Positions 17,905 through 25,188 of a DNA stretch of 38,415 nt are shown in pieces. The stretch's first letter is position 1; every line of letters begins with the position of its first letter. The DNA is from Ilumatobacteraceae bacterium (GTDB lineage: Bacteria > Actinomycetota > Acidimicrobiia > Acidimicrobiales > Ilumatobacteraceae). The notes under the pieces are model-generated. The model saw only the letters and a program-made list of their open reading frames with translations, was not told the origin of the DNA and did not search any database. The DNA lies in NCBI GenBank assembly GCA_025358075.1, contig JANYKU010000141.1, positions 1 to 38,415 on the forward strand, written 5' to 3'. Made by a program: the position numbers and the translations under genes.

Positions 17905-18345
17905 GTGAGTGAGCATTCGATTTCGATGCACCCATCAGGGCCGCCGCGTACTGTGCTGCCGGCCGAGAGCGCAACCGTCGACGCTCTGCTGAGCCAGGCA
18001 TGTAGCGCGTCGCCGAGCGACCGTCGTGCCGAGGTGGCCAAGGCTGTCGCGGCCTATCCCCGCTCGCTCAACGGATGGGCGGCGCTGGGCTCTCTCGGAC
18101 GCGACGAGATCGAGCGTTACGCCTCGTACCGCGTGGGCTATCACCGCGGTCTCGACGCGTTGCGGGCCAATGGTTGGCGCGGATCTGGGTACGTGCGTTG
18201 GGTCGACGAGACCAATCGAGGCTTCCTGCGTTGCCTGCTCGGCCTCCAGCAAATGGCGGCAGCGATTGGCGAGAACGACGAGGCTGAACGCATTGCCTTG
18301 TTCATTCAGCAACTCGATCCCAGCGGCGTCCCTTCCGAGCAGTGA
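17905..18345 (+). CDS. DUF3151 family protein
   Basis: A 146-residue protein of the actinobacterial DUF3151 family, recognised by LNGWAALG, YRVGYHRGLDALRANGWRG, a GYVRW segment, TNRGFLRCLLGLQ and a final helix ending in FIQQLDP. The family is helical and has no known biochemical function. It leads a compact run with mobA (overlap of 4 bp), rhodanese and RNase D. The GTG start is fixed by the -10-like hexamer 6 nt upstream; the first 20 residues are poorly conserved in character and may be disordered. Confidence 0.85.
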   Translation: MSEHSISMHPSGPPRTVLPAESATVDALLSQACSASPSDRRAEVAKAVAAYPRSLNGWAALGSLGRDEIERYASYRVGYHRGLDALRANGWRGSGYVRWVDETNRGFLRCLLGLQQMAAAIGENDEAERIALFIQQLDPSGVPSEQ

Positions 18346-18890
18346 TGGCTGCCGCCCCGCTGGGCGCGGTGCTCTGCGGAGGCGCCAGCAGGCGCATGGG
18401 GGCCGACAAGGCAACGATCCGCTTCGACGGCGTGGCGATGGCTCGACGAGTGGCCGATGCCCTGCTCGGCGCCGGCTGCTCTCCAGTGATCGCCGTGGGG
18501 GGCGATACGGAGGAGCTGCGCCGGCTCGGACTGGAACGTGTTGCTGACGAGTTTCCCGGCGAGGGCCCGCTCGGAGGTGTGCTCACGGCGCTCTCGGTGG
18601 GTGCGCCCGCTGCGGTCCTCGCCTGCGATCTTCCGAACATTCGGGCGGCGACCGTGACGGCCTTGATCGCCGCACTCGGGCTCCATGACGCCTCGATCGC
18701 CCACAGTGACCGTGCCGAGCCCTTGTGCGCGGTGTGGTCCTCGGCTGCAGCTTCGTCGTTGCGGTCGCAGTTCTCATCAGGTGAGCGGGCGATGCACCGG
18801 GCAATCGAGTCGCTCGACATCGCCTGGGTCGACGTACCGGCGGACGACCTGCGCAACGTCAACACGCCCGATGACCTGCGAAGGCTCTAG
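18342..18890 (+). CDS. mobA: Molybdenum cofactor guanylyltransferase (MobA family)
   Basis: A 182-residue nucleotidyltransferase of the MobA family. The N-terminal GTP-binding signature GAVLCGGASRRMGADKA (residues 8-24) is intact, followed by VIAVGG, EGPLGGVLTAL and the metal-binding ACDLPNIR; the C-terminus has VNTPDDLRRL. It would attach GMP to molybdopterin to make the bis-MGD cofactor. Start is GTG 18342, overlapping the DUF3151 stop, or the next codon ATG 18345. No molybdenum enzyme or other Moco gene lies nearby, so this is an isolated gene. Confidence 0.85.
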   Translation: MMAAAPLGAVLCGGASRRMGADKATIRFDGVAMARRVADALLGAGCSPVIAVGGDTEELRRLGLERVADEFPGEGPLGGVLTALSVGAPAAVLACDLPNIRAATVTALIAALGLHDASIAHSDRAEPLCAVWSSAAASSLRSQFSSGERAMHRAIESLDIAWVDVPADDLRNVNTPDDLRRL

Positions 18891-18893
18891 CCT
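18888..18893 (+). promoter_or_regulatory. Probable -10 element (TAGCCT) overlapping the mobA stop codon
   Basis: TAGCCT begins with the TAG stop codon of mobA and ends 8 nt before ATG 18902 of the rhodanese gene. The aroE/aroC junction has the same hexamer made from a TAG stop. It would allow rhodanese and RNase D to be transcribed independently. Confidence 0.45.
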
Positions 18894-18901
18894 GCAGTCG
18901 C

Positions 18902-19225
18902 ATGAGTGTGTCAGAAGTGTCCGTCGACGAGCTGGAATCGGCATTGCAATCGGGTGCGCCACTGATCGACGTCCGCGAGATCGACGAGTATCAGGCGGGT
19001 CACGTTCCGGGGGCTGTTCTCATACCGCTCGCCTCTGTTCCATCCGCACTCGACCAGTTTCCTGCCGATAGGCGCGCCTACGTCATCTGTCGATCGGGTG
19101 CCCGTAGCTATCGAGCGTGCGAGTTCCTGCTCGACAACGGGCTCGAGGCGGTCAACGTTGCTGGTGGCACGTTGGCGTGGATCTCCAGCGGCCGCGAGAC
19201 CATCGTCGGGGATCAGCCTGCGTGA
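18902..19225 (+). CDS. Single-domain rhodanese-like sulfurtransferase
   Basis: A 107-residue single rhodanese domain: PLIDVREIDEYQAGHVPGAVLIPL at the N-terminal half (Cdc25-like fold signature) and the active-site loop CRSGARS with the catalytic cysteine at about residue 64. It would carry a persulfide for sulfur transfer or thiol redox work in the cytoplasm. It lies between mobA and rnd; sulfur donation to molybdopterin synthesis is conceivable but only positional. Its stop overlaps the rnd start (GTGA). Confidence 0.9.
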   Translation: MSVSEVSVDELESALQSGAPLIDVREIDEYQAGHVPGAVLIPLASVPSALDQFPADRRAYVICRSGARSYRACEFLLDNGLEAVNVAGGTLAWISSGRETIVGDQPA

Positions 19226-20376
19226 ATCATCGGTGGGTCGACACGCAGACGGACTTTGATGCGCTGATCGACCATCTGTGCACCGAGTCGCGGTATGCCC
19301 TCGATACGGAGTTCCATCGGGAACGCACGTACTTCCCGAAGTTGGCCCTCATGCAGTTCGCCACCGAGGGCGGCCAGGCCAGTTTGGTCGATCCGCTGGC
19401 GGTCGACCTGTCCTCGTTGCGCCGGCTCTTCGCCAGCGATGCAGTGGCGGTGCTACACGCAGCCCAGCAAGACCTGGATGTGCTGACCCACTCGTGCGGG
19501 GCTGTGCCGGCCAGGTTGTACGACACGCAGCTCGCCTCCGGCTTCCTCGGGTACAGCACCCCGTCGCTCGTATCGCTGCTGATGGCCGAGCTCAAGGTGT
19601 TCGCGGCCAAGGGCGACCGGCTCACCGATTGGCTGCGCCGCCCACTCTCGGACGAGCAACTGCTCTACGCCGCCGCCGATGTGGATCACCTTCTGGCACT
19701 TCAGGATCTCCTCGACGCGCAGATCGCCGAGCTCGGGCGGTCGCAGTGGGTCGCTGAGGCGTGCGAGGAGCTGCGCCAGCGCCCGGTCTCGGGCACTGAT
19801 CCCAGTCAGGCTTGGCTGCGCATCAAGGACGTGCGCATGTTGAAACCACGAGCCCGCGGAGTCGCCCGGGCGGTGTCGGAGTGGCGCGAGCGACGGGCGA
19901 TGTCCGTTGATGTGCCCGTCCGCCAGATCCTGCCCGACCTGGCGGTGCTCGGGATCGCCCAACGCCAGCCGAAGAACACCCACGATCTCGTGCAGTCGCG
20001 AGGAGTCGAGGAGCGACATAGCAAGGGCAACTTGGGCAAAGAGATCCTCGATGCCGTCGCCGACGGCCAGCGCAGCGACATCGAGCTCCCGGCCCCCGAC
20101 GGTGAGGAGCTGGACCGTGTCCTGCGCCCTGCAGTCGCGCTCGTCTCGGCCTGGATGGCTGACCTGGCCCGCAAGCAGCGTGTCGACACCAGTCTTCTGG
20201 CGACGCGGGCCGATCTGGTGGCGCTACTGCGCGGTGATGCCGATGCTCGACTCCTGTCGGGTTGGCGCTCCGAGTTGGTCGGCGACGACATCCAACGGTT
20301 GGTGCAGGGCAAGGCCGGGCTCACGTTCGACGGCCGGGGTGGACTGCGACTGATCGACGTCGCCGGCCCCGAATGA
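19222..20376 (+). CDS. rnd: Ribonuclease D (DEDDy exonuclease with HRDC domain)
   Basis: A 384-residue 3'-5' exoribonuclease for tRNA and small RNA maturation. Exo motif I is ALDTEFHRERTYFPKL with Asp28 and Glu30, motif II is in LHAAQQDLDVL, and motif III is YAAADVDHL with the tyrosine of the DEDDy class. A helical HRDC region follows from about residue 205, and a second HRDC-like stretch ends the protein. The GTG start at 19222 is chosen because it overlaps the rhodanese stop and directly precedes the conserved WVDTQTDFDALI; longer in-frame starts lie inside the rhodanese gene. Confidence 0.92.
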   Translation: MNHRWVDTQTDFDALIDHLCTESRYALDTEFHRERTYFPKLALMQFATEGGQASLVDPLAVDLSSLRRLFASDAVAVLHAAQQDLDVLTHSCGAVPARLYDTQLASGFLGYSTPSLVSLLMAELKVFAAKGDRLTDWLRRPLSDEQLLYAAADVDHLLALQDLLDAQIAELGRSQWVAEACEELRQRPVSGTDPSQAWLRIKDVRMLKPRARGVARAVSEWRERRAMSVDVPVRQILPDLAVLGIAQRQPKNTHDLVQSRGVEERHSKGNLGKEILDAVADGQRSDIELPAPDGEELDRVLRPAVALVSAWMADLARKQRVDTSLLATRADLVALLRGDADARLLSGWRSELVGDDIQRLVQGKAGLTFDGRGGLRLIDVAGPE

Positions 20377-20395
20377 GGCGGGCGCTTCGCGGTTT

Positions 20396-21124
20396 CTAGG
20401 ACCGAGCTGCCTTGCGCAGCTTCGCCCACAACTTGTCGAAGACCTCGCTGACCTCCGCCGAGCGGGCGCCATACGAGTGGATCGCCCGTCGCTCGCCGAT
20501 CGCCTGGTTGACGATCACGCGTTGTGGCACGGACGGCTGCCAGATCGCCTTGCGTCCGACGATTCGAGTCAGTTCGTCGTATCGGCGGTCGGCTTCGGCG
20601 CTGATGGCCGGCACGCGGTTGACGATCACGCCGGCCAGTTCGAGATCGGCGTTGTGGTTGTCCCAGACGTGGTCGATCGCGTCGGCGACCGCGCCGATCC
20701 CGCGCAAGCCGAGCGCCGCGGGGTCGACGACGATCACAGCAAGGTCGGCTGCGGTCAGACCGCTGGTGGTGAGCTGGCCGAGCGAGGGCGGGCAGTCGAT
20801 CAGCACGGCGTCGTAGTCGCCGGCCACGCGATGCAGGGCACGGCGCAGATGGTGTGGGGGCTCACCTGGGTGATGGTCGTGGTCGTGAAGGCCCGGCGTG
20901 GACGGAACGACGTCGACCTCCGGCCCCCAGTGCGACGGGACGATCATCATTGGCTGATCGGCGGCTGGATCATGACCGAGCACCCACGTGCTCGACCCCT
21001 GTGGATCGAGGTCGACCACGAGCACTCGGTGGCCGGCGTGAGCGGCCGCCGAGGCCAGGCCGAGGGTGACCGTCGTCTTGCCGACACCACCTTTTTGGTT
21101 CAACAGCGCTGCAATTCGACCCAT
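20396..21124 (-). CDS. ParA/Soj-family ATPase
   Basis: A 242-residue deviant-Walker-A ATPase: LLNQKGGVGKTT near the N-terminus, VLVVDLDPQGSST (Walker A-prime) and DAVLIDCPPSLGQLT (Walker B). Such proteins position chromosomes, plasmids or large complexes by ATP-dependent dimerisation on DNA. No ParB gene or parS site is seen beside it, so it is an orphan; the chromosomal partition pair is presumably elsewhere. ATG 21124 is chosen because CACGAT lies 7 nt upstream and homologues begin just before the P-loop; ATG 21133 is possible. It is divergent from the 62-residue protein gene. Confidence 0.88.
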   Translation of the reverse strand: MGRIAALLNQKGGVGKTTVTLGLASAAAHAGHRVLVVDLDPQGSSTWVLGHDPAADQPMMIVPSHWGPEVDVVPSTPGLHDHDHHPGEPPHHLRRALHRVAGDYDAVLIDCPPSLGQLTTSGLTAADLAVIVVDPAALGLRGIGAVADAIDHVWDNHNADLELAGVIVNRVPAISAEADRRYDELTRIVGRKAIWQPSVPQRVIVNQAIGERRAIHSYGARSAEVSEVFDKLWAKLRKAARS

Positions 21125-21131
21125 TCGGGCC

Positions 21132-21137
21132 ATCGTG
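21132..21137 (-). promoter_or_regulatory. Probable -10 element (CACGAT) for the ParA-like gene
   Basis: CACGAT ends 7 nt before ATG 21124 on the minus strand. The aroQ gene has the same hexamer with 6-nt spacing. If it is used, the alternative ATG at 21133 would lie upstream of the transcript start. Confidence 0.35.
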
Positions 21138-21185
21138 CCACACGCCGAGGGCACGTGACACCCGCTACCTGGGCGGATGCCACAT

Positions 21186-21199
21186 GTTGGGGCCCCAAC
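21186..21199. repeat. 14-bp perfect palindrome between the ParA-like and 62-residue protein genes
   Basis: GTTGGGGCCCCAAC is a perfect palindrome centred between 21192 and 21193. Its right end is 4 bp before a TAGAGT -10-like hexamer (21204-21209), which would place the palindrome in the -35/spacer region of a plus-strand promoter. This position suits a dimeric repressor site. No regulator gene is adjacent. Confidence 0.5.
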
Positions 21200-21203
21200 C
21201 CGG

Positions 21204-21209
21204 TAGAGT
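21204..21209 (+). promoter_or_regulatory. Candidate -10 element (TAGAGT) followed by a four-codon mini-ORF
   Basis: TAGAGT is followed 8 nt later by ATG 21218, which opens a reading frame of four codons (Met-Ser-Thr-Leu) ending in TAG at 21230-21232. That TAG also starts a second -10-like hexamer, TAGGTT at 21230-21235. The next gene has its own Shine-Dalgarno site, GGGAG at 21237-21241, 7 nt before GTG 21249. Confidence 0.35.
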
Positions 21210-21248
21210 GGGACCCAATGTCAACTCTCTAGGTTCGGGAGCCCTACC

Positions 21249-21437
21249 GTGAAGAAGGGTCGTCATCGCCGCTTCGAAGAAGCGCGAAAGCTCAAACAAG
21301 CCGGTCCCAGCGCATTCGATCTGGGATTCGGAAGTAATGATCATCGTCAACCAACTCAAGAAGACGAGTACGCCGCGCTCGCGGAGAAGTACGGCGTCAC
21401 GTTTGATGACGATGAAGAAGACGAGTCCGACGACTGA
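21249..21437 (+). CDS. 62-residue charged protein, function unknown
   Basis: The first 17 residues are strongly basic (KKGRHRRFEEARKLK), the middle contains FDLGFGSND, and the last 14 residues are almost all Asp and Glu (FDDDEEDESDD). The split charge suggests a nucleic-acid-binding head and an acidic, disordered tail. A good Shine-Dalgarno sequence (GGGAG, 7-nt spacing) supports GTG 21249, and the gene ends 46 bp before typA, with which it is probably co-transcribed. I do not recognise a family. Its presence directly before the translational GTPase hints at a ribosome-linked role, which is only inference. Confidence 0.65.
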   Translation: MKKGRHRRFEEARKLKQAGPSAFDLGFGSNDHRQPTQEDEYAALAEKYGVTFDDDEEDESDD

Positions 21438-21483
21438 ACCTCAGCGAGACGGCAGCGTCCGCCTCAACACCCCCTGATAGGTC

Positions 21484-23319
21484 ATGTCTACTCCTCTTCG
21501 TAACGTTGCCCTGGTCGCCCACGTCGACCACGGCAAGACCACACTCGTCGACGCGCTGTTGCGCGCCACCGGTACCTTCGCTGCCCACCAGGCGGTCGTC
21601 GACCGTGTCATGGACTCCAACGACCAGGAGCGTGAGCGAGGCATCACGATCTTGGCGAAGGCCGCCTCGATCACCTGGAAGGGCGTCAAGATCAATCTCG
21701 TCGACACTCCCGGGCACGCCGACTTCGGCGGCGAGGTCGAGCGGGCGCTGACGATGGTGGATGGCGTGCTGTTGCTCGTCGACGCGGCCGAAGGACCGCT
21801 TCCTCAGACCCGATACGTGCTGCAGAAGGCGTTGGCGCTCGATCTGCCGGCAATCGTGATCATCAACAAGGTCGATCGCGGCGATGCCCGTGCCGACGAG
21901 GTGCTCGACGAGGTCTACCAGTTGTTCATCGATCTCGACGCCGGCGACCACCACATCGACTTCGAGATCATCTCGGCCATCGCCCGCGAAGGCAAGGCCA
22001 TCAGGGGCGTCGGAATGCCTGGCGACGACGCCGACCTCGCTCCGCTGCTCGACACCATCCTCGAGGCGATCCCCGCGCCGTCCGGCGATCCCCACGCACC
22101 ACTGCAAGCCATGGTCACCACCCTCGATGCCAGCGATTACCTCGGACGGCTGGCCATCGGCCGGGTCGTCAATGGTGTGATGCGCCGCGGCGAGACCGTG
22201 GCGCTGCTCACTGCGGAGTTCCACGAGGGTGAGGCGCCCCTGAAGCGTCGTCTCACCCAGCTGATGGCGTTCGAGGGCGTCAGCCGCAACGAGGTCGAAG
22301 CATTGTCGGCGGGCGACCTGTTCGTCGTCGCCGGCTTCCCCGAGGTCGAGATCGGCGACACTATCGCCTCCTCCGAGTCGCCGGAAGCTCTCACCCGTCT
22401 GACCGTCGACGAGCCGGTGCTGCGTATGACCTTCGGAGTCAACACGTCGCCGTTCGCAGGCCGCGACGGCAAGTACGTCACCAGCCGCCACCTCGTCGAT
22501 CGGTTGAACAAGGAACTGCTCGGCAACGTCTCGATCAAGTTGTTCGAGACCGGTTCGCCCGATGTGATCGAAGTTGCCGGCCGCGGCGAGTTGCAGTTGG
22601 CCGTGCTGATCGAGTCGATGCGCCGCGAGGGCTACGAGCTGCAGGTCAGCCGGCCGGAAGTGATCACCAAAGAAGTCAACGGCAAGCGCTACGAGCCGCA
22701 AGAGCGTGGTGTGTGCGACGTACCCGACGAGCACGTCGGCACCATCACCCAGGAATTGGCGCCCCGCAAGGGCCGCATCACCGATCTTCGTACCGGCGAT
22801 GCCGGCCGCACGATCATCACGTTCGAGTGCCCCAGCCGAGGGCTCATCGGGTTCCGCTCGTTGTTGATGACTGCTACCCGCGGCACCGCCCTGCTGCACC
22901 AGCATCACATGGGCTGGATGCCGTGGGCCGGCGACATGCCTGAATCGCGCGGCGGTGCAATGGTCAGCGATCGTGTCGGCCAGACCACCGGATATGCGCT
23001 CGACAAGCTCCAGCTCAGCGGTCAGTTCTTCGTGAATCCGGGTGAACAGGTCTACGAAGGCATGGTCGTCGGCGAGTGTGCCCGTGACGACGAGATGGTC
23101 GTCAACGCCGTGCGGCCCAAGGAGAAGAACAACATTCGTACGCACAGCCACGACGATGCCGTCAAGCTGCCGAACCCGCGGATCCACACCCTGGAGACGG
23201 CAATCGAGTGGATCGTCGAAGACGAACTGGTCGAAGTGACCCCCAAGGCCATCCGGATCCGCAAGCGCTACCTGCCTCTGGAAGAGCGCCGTAAAGCCAA
23301 CAAAAAGGTCAGCGCCTAA
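21484..23319 (+). CDS. typA: Translational GTPase TypA/BipA
   Basis: A 611-residue ribosome-associated GTPase of the EF-G-like family. G1 is [15 protein letters not shown], switch I has RGITILAK, G3 is [14 protein letters not shown], and G4 is INKVDR. The EF-Tu-like domain 2, domain III and the BipA-specific C-terminal domain follow ([28 protein letters not shown]), giving normal length. It assists 50S assembly and stress adaptation. ATG 21484 has only a weak purine stretch upstream. The large hairpin beginning 47 bp after the stop may end its transcript. Confidence 0.96.
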   Translation: MSTPLRNVALVAHVDHGKTTLVDALLRATGTFAAHQAVVDRVMDSNDQERERGITILAKAASITWKGVKINLVDTPGHADFGGEVERALTMVDGVLLLVDAAEGPLPQTRYVLQKALALDLPAIVIINKVDRGDARADEVLDEVYQLFIDLDAGDHHIDFEIISAIAREGKAIRGVGMPGDDADLAPLLDTILEAIPAPSGDPHAPLQAMVTTLDASDYLGRLAIGRVVNGVMRRGETVALLTAEFHEGEAPLKRRLTQLMAFEGVSRNEVEALSAGDLFVVAGFPEVEIGDTIASSESPEALTRLTVDEPVLRMTFGVNTSPFAGRDGKYVTSRHLVDRLNKELLGNVSIKLFETGSPDVIEVAGRGELQLAVLIESMRREGYELQVSRPEVITKEVNGKRYEPQERGVCDVPDEHVGTITQELAPRKGRITDLRTGDAGRTIITFECPSRGLIGFRSLLMTATRGTALLHQHHMGWMPWAGDMPESRGGAMVSDRVGQTTGYALDKLQLSGQFFVNPGEQVYEGMVVGECARDDEMVVNAVRPKEKNNIRTHSHDDAVKLPNPRIHTLETAIEWIVEDELVEVTPKAIRIRKRYLPLEERRKANKKVSA

Positions 23320-23366
23320 GCCAAACCCGGATGGTGGAGTGGTTCGGCTCACCGGTCTCAGCCAAG

Positions 23367-23420
23367 CGAACTGTGCAGCCACAGAAGCCTACGTAGCGTT
23401 CTGTGGCTACGCGGTTCGTC
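23367..23420. repeat. Left structured inverted repeat flanking the AbiEi/DUF559-like gene
   Basis: AGCCACAGAA (23377-23386) and TTCTGTGGCT (23399-23408) form a perfect 10-bp stem with a 12-nt loop. Outer CGAAC (23367-23371) pairs with GTTCG (23414-23418), with partial pairing between. The minus strand reads GACGAAC (23420-23414), 13 nt, then AACGCTACGT (23400-23391). The same two words with the same 13-nt gap occur on the plus strand to the right of the gene. It may double as a typA terminator, but there is no T-run. Confidence 0.7.
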
Positions 23421-23462
23421 TGAGGTTGCGGTTCTGGTCTCGGGAAGATTGACTCTGGCCGC

Positions 23463-24320
23463 GTGGCCAGACCCCACCACCCGCGCGTGGTCGAAGATGG
23501 TCAGCGACACGACGTGCCGCTTCGAAGCCGAGACCTGAGCGGCATCCGCACTCGGGGCGCCAGCGCCCTCGTCCACGCTCGCCACTTGCTCGAGCTCCTG
23601 GAGCTGATCGCCTCAATAGGCGGCGCCTGCAGGGCCTACGGCCCAACGGCCGCCGCACTTCACGGCTTCGAAGGCTTTCGACTGGAGCCGCCCTTTCATG
23701 TCGCGATTCCCCACGATCGATCAGTGACCCGCATCGGTCACGTGGTGGATCGGTGTCGCGACATTGTTCGACTCGACACCACCATCGCCGATGGCGTGCC
23801 AACGATCTCGGCAACCCGCACGATCATTGACCTCGCCTCCACTGAGACGGCCGAACGGCTCGCCTCGGCAATCGATAGTGCGCTGCGCGACGGCTTGACC
23901 AGCGAGGACTTCTTGCACGGCCGTGTCGTTGAGCTGCGTAGACGTGGTCGAGCAGGTCTCGCTCGACTCGTTGAGGTGCTCGAAGGGAACGAGATCACTC
24001 GCGGCGGCCATTCCTGGCTGGAGCGACGGTTCCTGCAGCTGACGGCGCAGACAGGTCTTCCGCGGCCACAGACCCAGCAGATCGTAGGTCGGCGCAACCA
24101 TCGACTCATTCGCGTTGACTGTCGATTTCCTGGCACGAACGTCGTGGTTGAGTTGCTGGGCTATCGATTTCACCGCACCGTGATGCAGATGCAGAACGAC
24201 GCTGAGCGGATGAACCGAATGATCCTCGACGGCCTTCACCCGCTGCAGTTCACGTACATCGACGTAGCCAGCGAATCACCGACGATGATGGCATCGATCA
24301 GAGAAGCACTTATCGGCTGA
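23463..24320 (+). CDS. AbiEi-like / DUF559 (Vsr-fold) protein, putative endonuclease or antitoxin-like
   Basis: A 285-residue protein of the large actinobacterial group often labelled type IV antitoxin AbiEi-like or DUF559. The N-terminal half has AYGPTAAALHGFEGF, a VDRCRDIVRLDT strand and GVPTISATRTIIDLAS, the AbiEi C-domain-like part. The C-terminal half has LERRFLQLTAQTGLPRPQTQ, an IRVDCRF strand, VVVELLGYRFH and a final LQFTYIDV, the very-short-patch-repair-like nuclease layout. The usual EvDG is ELLG here, so one acidic position is lost. No AbiEii toxin gene is adjacent. It is a lone gene between typA and a convergent gene, bounded by related hairpins. GTG 23463 is the first in-frame start; codon style is less GC-rich than its neighbours. 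Confidence 0.75.
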   Translation: MARPHHPRVVEDGQRHDVPLRSRDLSGIRTRGASALVHARHLLELLELIASIGGACRAYGPTAAALHGFEGFRLEPPFHVAIPHDRSVTRIGHVVDRCRDIVRLDTTIADGVPTISATRTIIDLASTETAERLASAIDSALRDGLTSEDFLHGRVVELRRRGRAGLARLVEVLEGNEITRGGHSWLERRFLQLTAQTGLPRPQTQQIVGRRNHRLIRVDCRFPGTNVVVELLGYRFHRTVMQMQNDAERMNRMILDGLHPLQFTYIDVASESPTMMASIREALIG

Positions 24321-24368
24321 CGAACTGGTCACGCCCAAAACGCTACGTGCCATTCCGGGCGTGACCAG
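24319..24368. repeat. Right structured inverted repeat flanking the AbiEi/DUF559-like gene
   Basis: CTGGTCACGCCC (24325-24336) and GGGCGTGACCAG (24357-24368) form a perfect 12-bp stem with a 20-nt loop. The plus strand reads GACGAAC (24319-24325, overlapping the gene's TGA stop), 13 nt, then AACGCTACGT (24339-24348) in the loop. These words and their spacing match the left repeat in inverted orientation although the stems differ. It could also act as a two-way terminator for the convergent genes; no T-run follows. Confidence 0.7.
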
Positions 24369-24420
24369 ATGGAGCGTTACGGGTGGCGAGTTGCCGGGAC
24401 CAAGGTGGCCGCCTTGTGCG

Positions 24421-25155
24421 CTAGCGCTTTCTGACAGCCGGATGGGGGAGTGGGGTCCACTTCGGGCGTTCGAGCATCACGACCATCTGGTCGTAGGCGT
24501 CTTGGCCGACCATCTCGATGATCTCGTCGTGCAGGTACCTGTAGGCGGGAACTCTGCCGATGAATGCGTCGTCACTTTCGGTGCACCACCAGTGGAAGTC
24601 GGTGCCGCCTTCACCCCAGTCGCGCCGCTTCCATTCGCGCAACGTCGATGTGACGTAGCCGTTGTCGTCGGTGTGATGCTCGAGCCGAAGGGGCAGCTGC
24701 CAACACACGTCGGGCTTCCAGTCGATGTATCGCTCACCAGCCTCGACAGCGGCGATGTGCAACGCGCAACCGGCACCGCCGGGAAAGTCGGGCTCGTTGT
24801 GGAAGATGCACGCGTCGTTGACGACTCGGGTCTTGGTGGCGCCATCCTCGGTTTCGAGCACTCCCTTGCTGCGACCTTTCTTGTAGTTCTGCCAGTGCCG
24901 CGGCTCGAGCCGAGTCAACGCATCGAGCACGGTGTTGACATCGTCGTCATCGATGAAGTGGGCACCGTGACTGCAGCAGCCCTGGGCGAGATCCGTTGCG
25001 TCGTGATCGAGCACCCCTTTGCAGCCGGCACCGTAGATGCAGCTCCAGTTGGAGCGCAGGAACGTGGCATCGAACACCCACGTGCGCCGATCGTGGCGAT
25101 CTTCGAAGCTGATCCACTCGTGGAGGTCTAGAGGCGTGTCGGAATGCTTGGGCAC
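24421..25155 (-). CDS. Cysteine-rich protein, distantly YkgJ/DUF3109-like, possible metal or Fe-S binder
   Basis: A 244-residue protein with eight cysteines at about 39, 45, 60, 61, 116, 130, 151 and 191, several in short clusters (SCIYGAGCKG; GCCSHG; CIFHNEP; GCALHIAA; KPDVCWQLPLRLE). The GCAL...KP-C-x-x-P pattern resembles YkgJ and DUF3109 zinc/iron-cluster proteins, but I cannot confirm membership. Aromatic and histidine residues are plentiful. GTG 25155 has TAGTTT 6 nt upstream and no Shine-Dalgarno site. It is divergent from alaS, sharing a very short promoter region, and its end faces the AbiEi-like gene across the right hairpin. Confidence 0.7.
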   Translation of the reverse strand: MPKHSDTPLDLHEWISFEDRHDRRTWVFDATFLRSNWSCIYGAGCKGVLDHDATDLAQGCCSHGAHFIDDDDVNTVLDALTRLEPRHWQNYKKGRSKGVLETEDGATKTRVVNDACIFHNEPDFPGGAGCALHIAAVEAGERYIDWKPDVCWQLPLRLEHHTDDNGYVTSTLREWKRRDWGEGGTDFHWWCTESDDAFIGRVPAYRYLHDEIIEMVGQDAYDQMVVMLERPKWTPLPHPAVRKR

Positions 25156-25161
25156 GCGCCG

Positions 25162-25179
25162 AAACTAGCTCGGTAGGCT
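25162..25179. promoter_or_regulatory. Back-to-back divergent -10 elements (TAGTTT minus, TAGGCT plus)
   Basis: TAGTTT on the minus strand (25167-25162) ends 6 nt before GTG 25155. TAGGCT on the plus strand (25174-25179) ends 9 nt before ATG 25189 of alaS. Only 6 bp separate the two hexamers, repeating the layout seen at 17883-17898. The alaS message would have at most about 3 nt of leader. Confidence 0.6.
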
Positions 25180-25188
25180 GGCGACTCC

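Noticed and set aside
21397..23382. A 661-codon open frame on the minus strand opposite typA
   Set aside because: It is the exact antisense of TypA, which has every G motif in the plus frame. High GC leaves long open antisense frames; the translated sequence has no recognisable domain.
23367..23420. Left hairpin as an integron attC site
   Set aside because: The end words CGAAC/GTTCG resemble the core AAC/GTT, but GTTCGCT does not fit GTTRRRY, the right hairpin lacks the matching GTT end, and no integrase gene is present.
23463..24320. Complete AbiE toxin-antitoxin pair
   Set aside because: No AbiEii nucleotidyltransferase gene is adjacent; the downstream gene is convergent and cysteine-rich. 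The gene stands alone.
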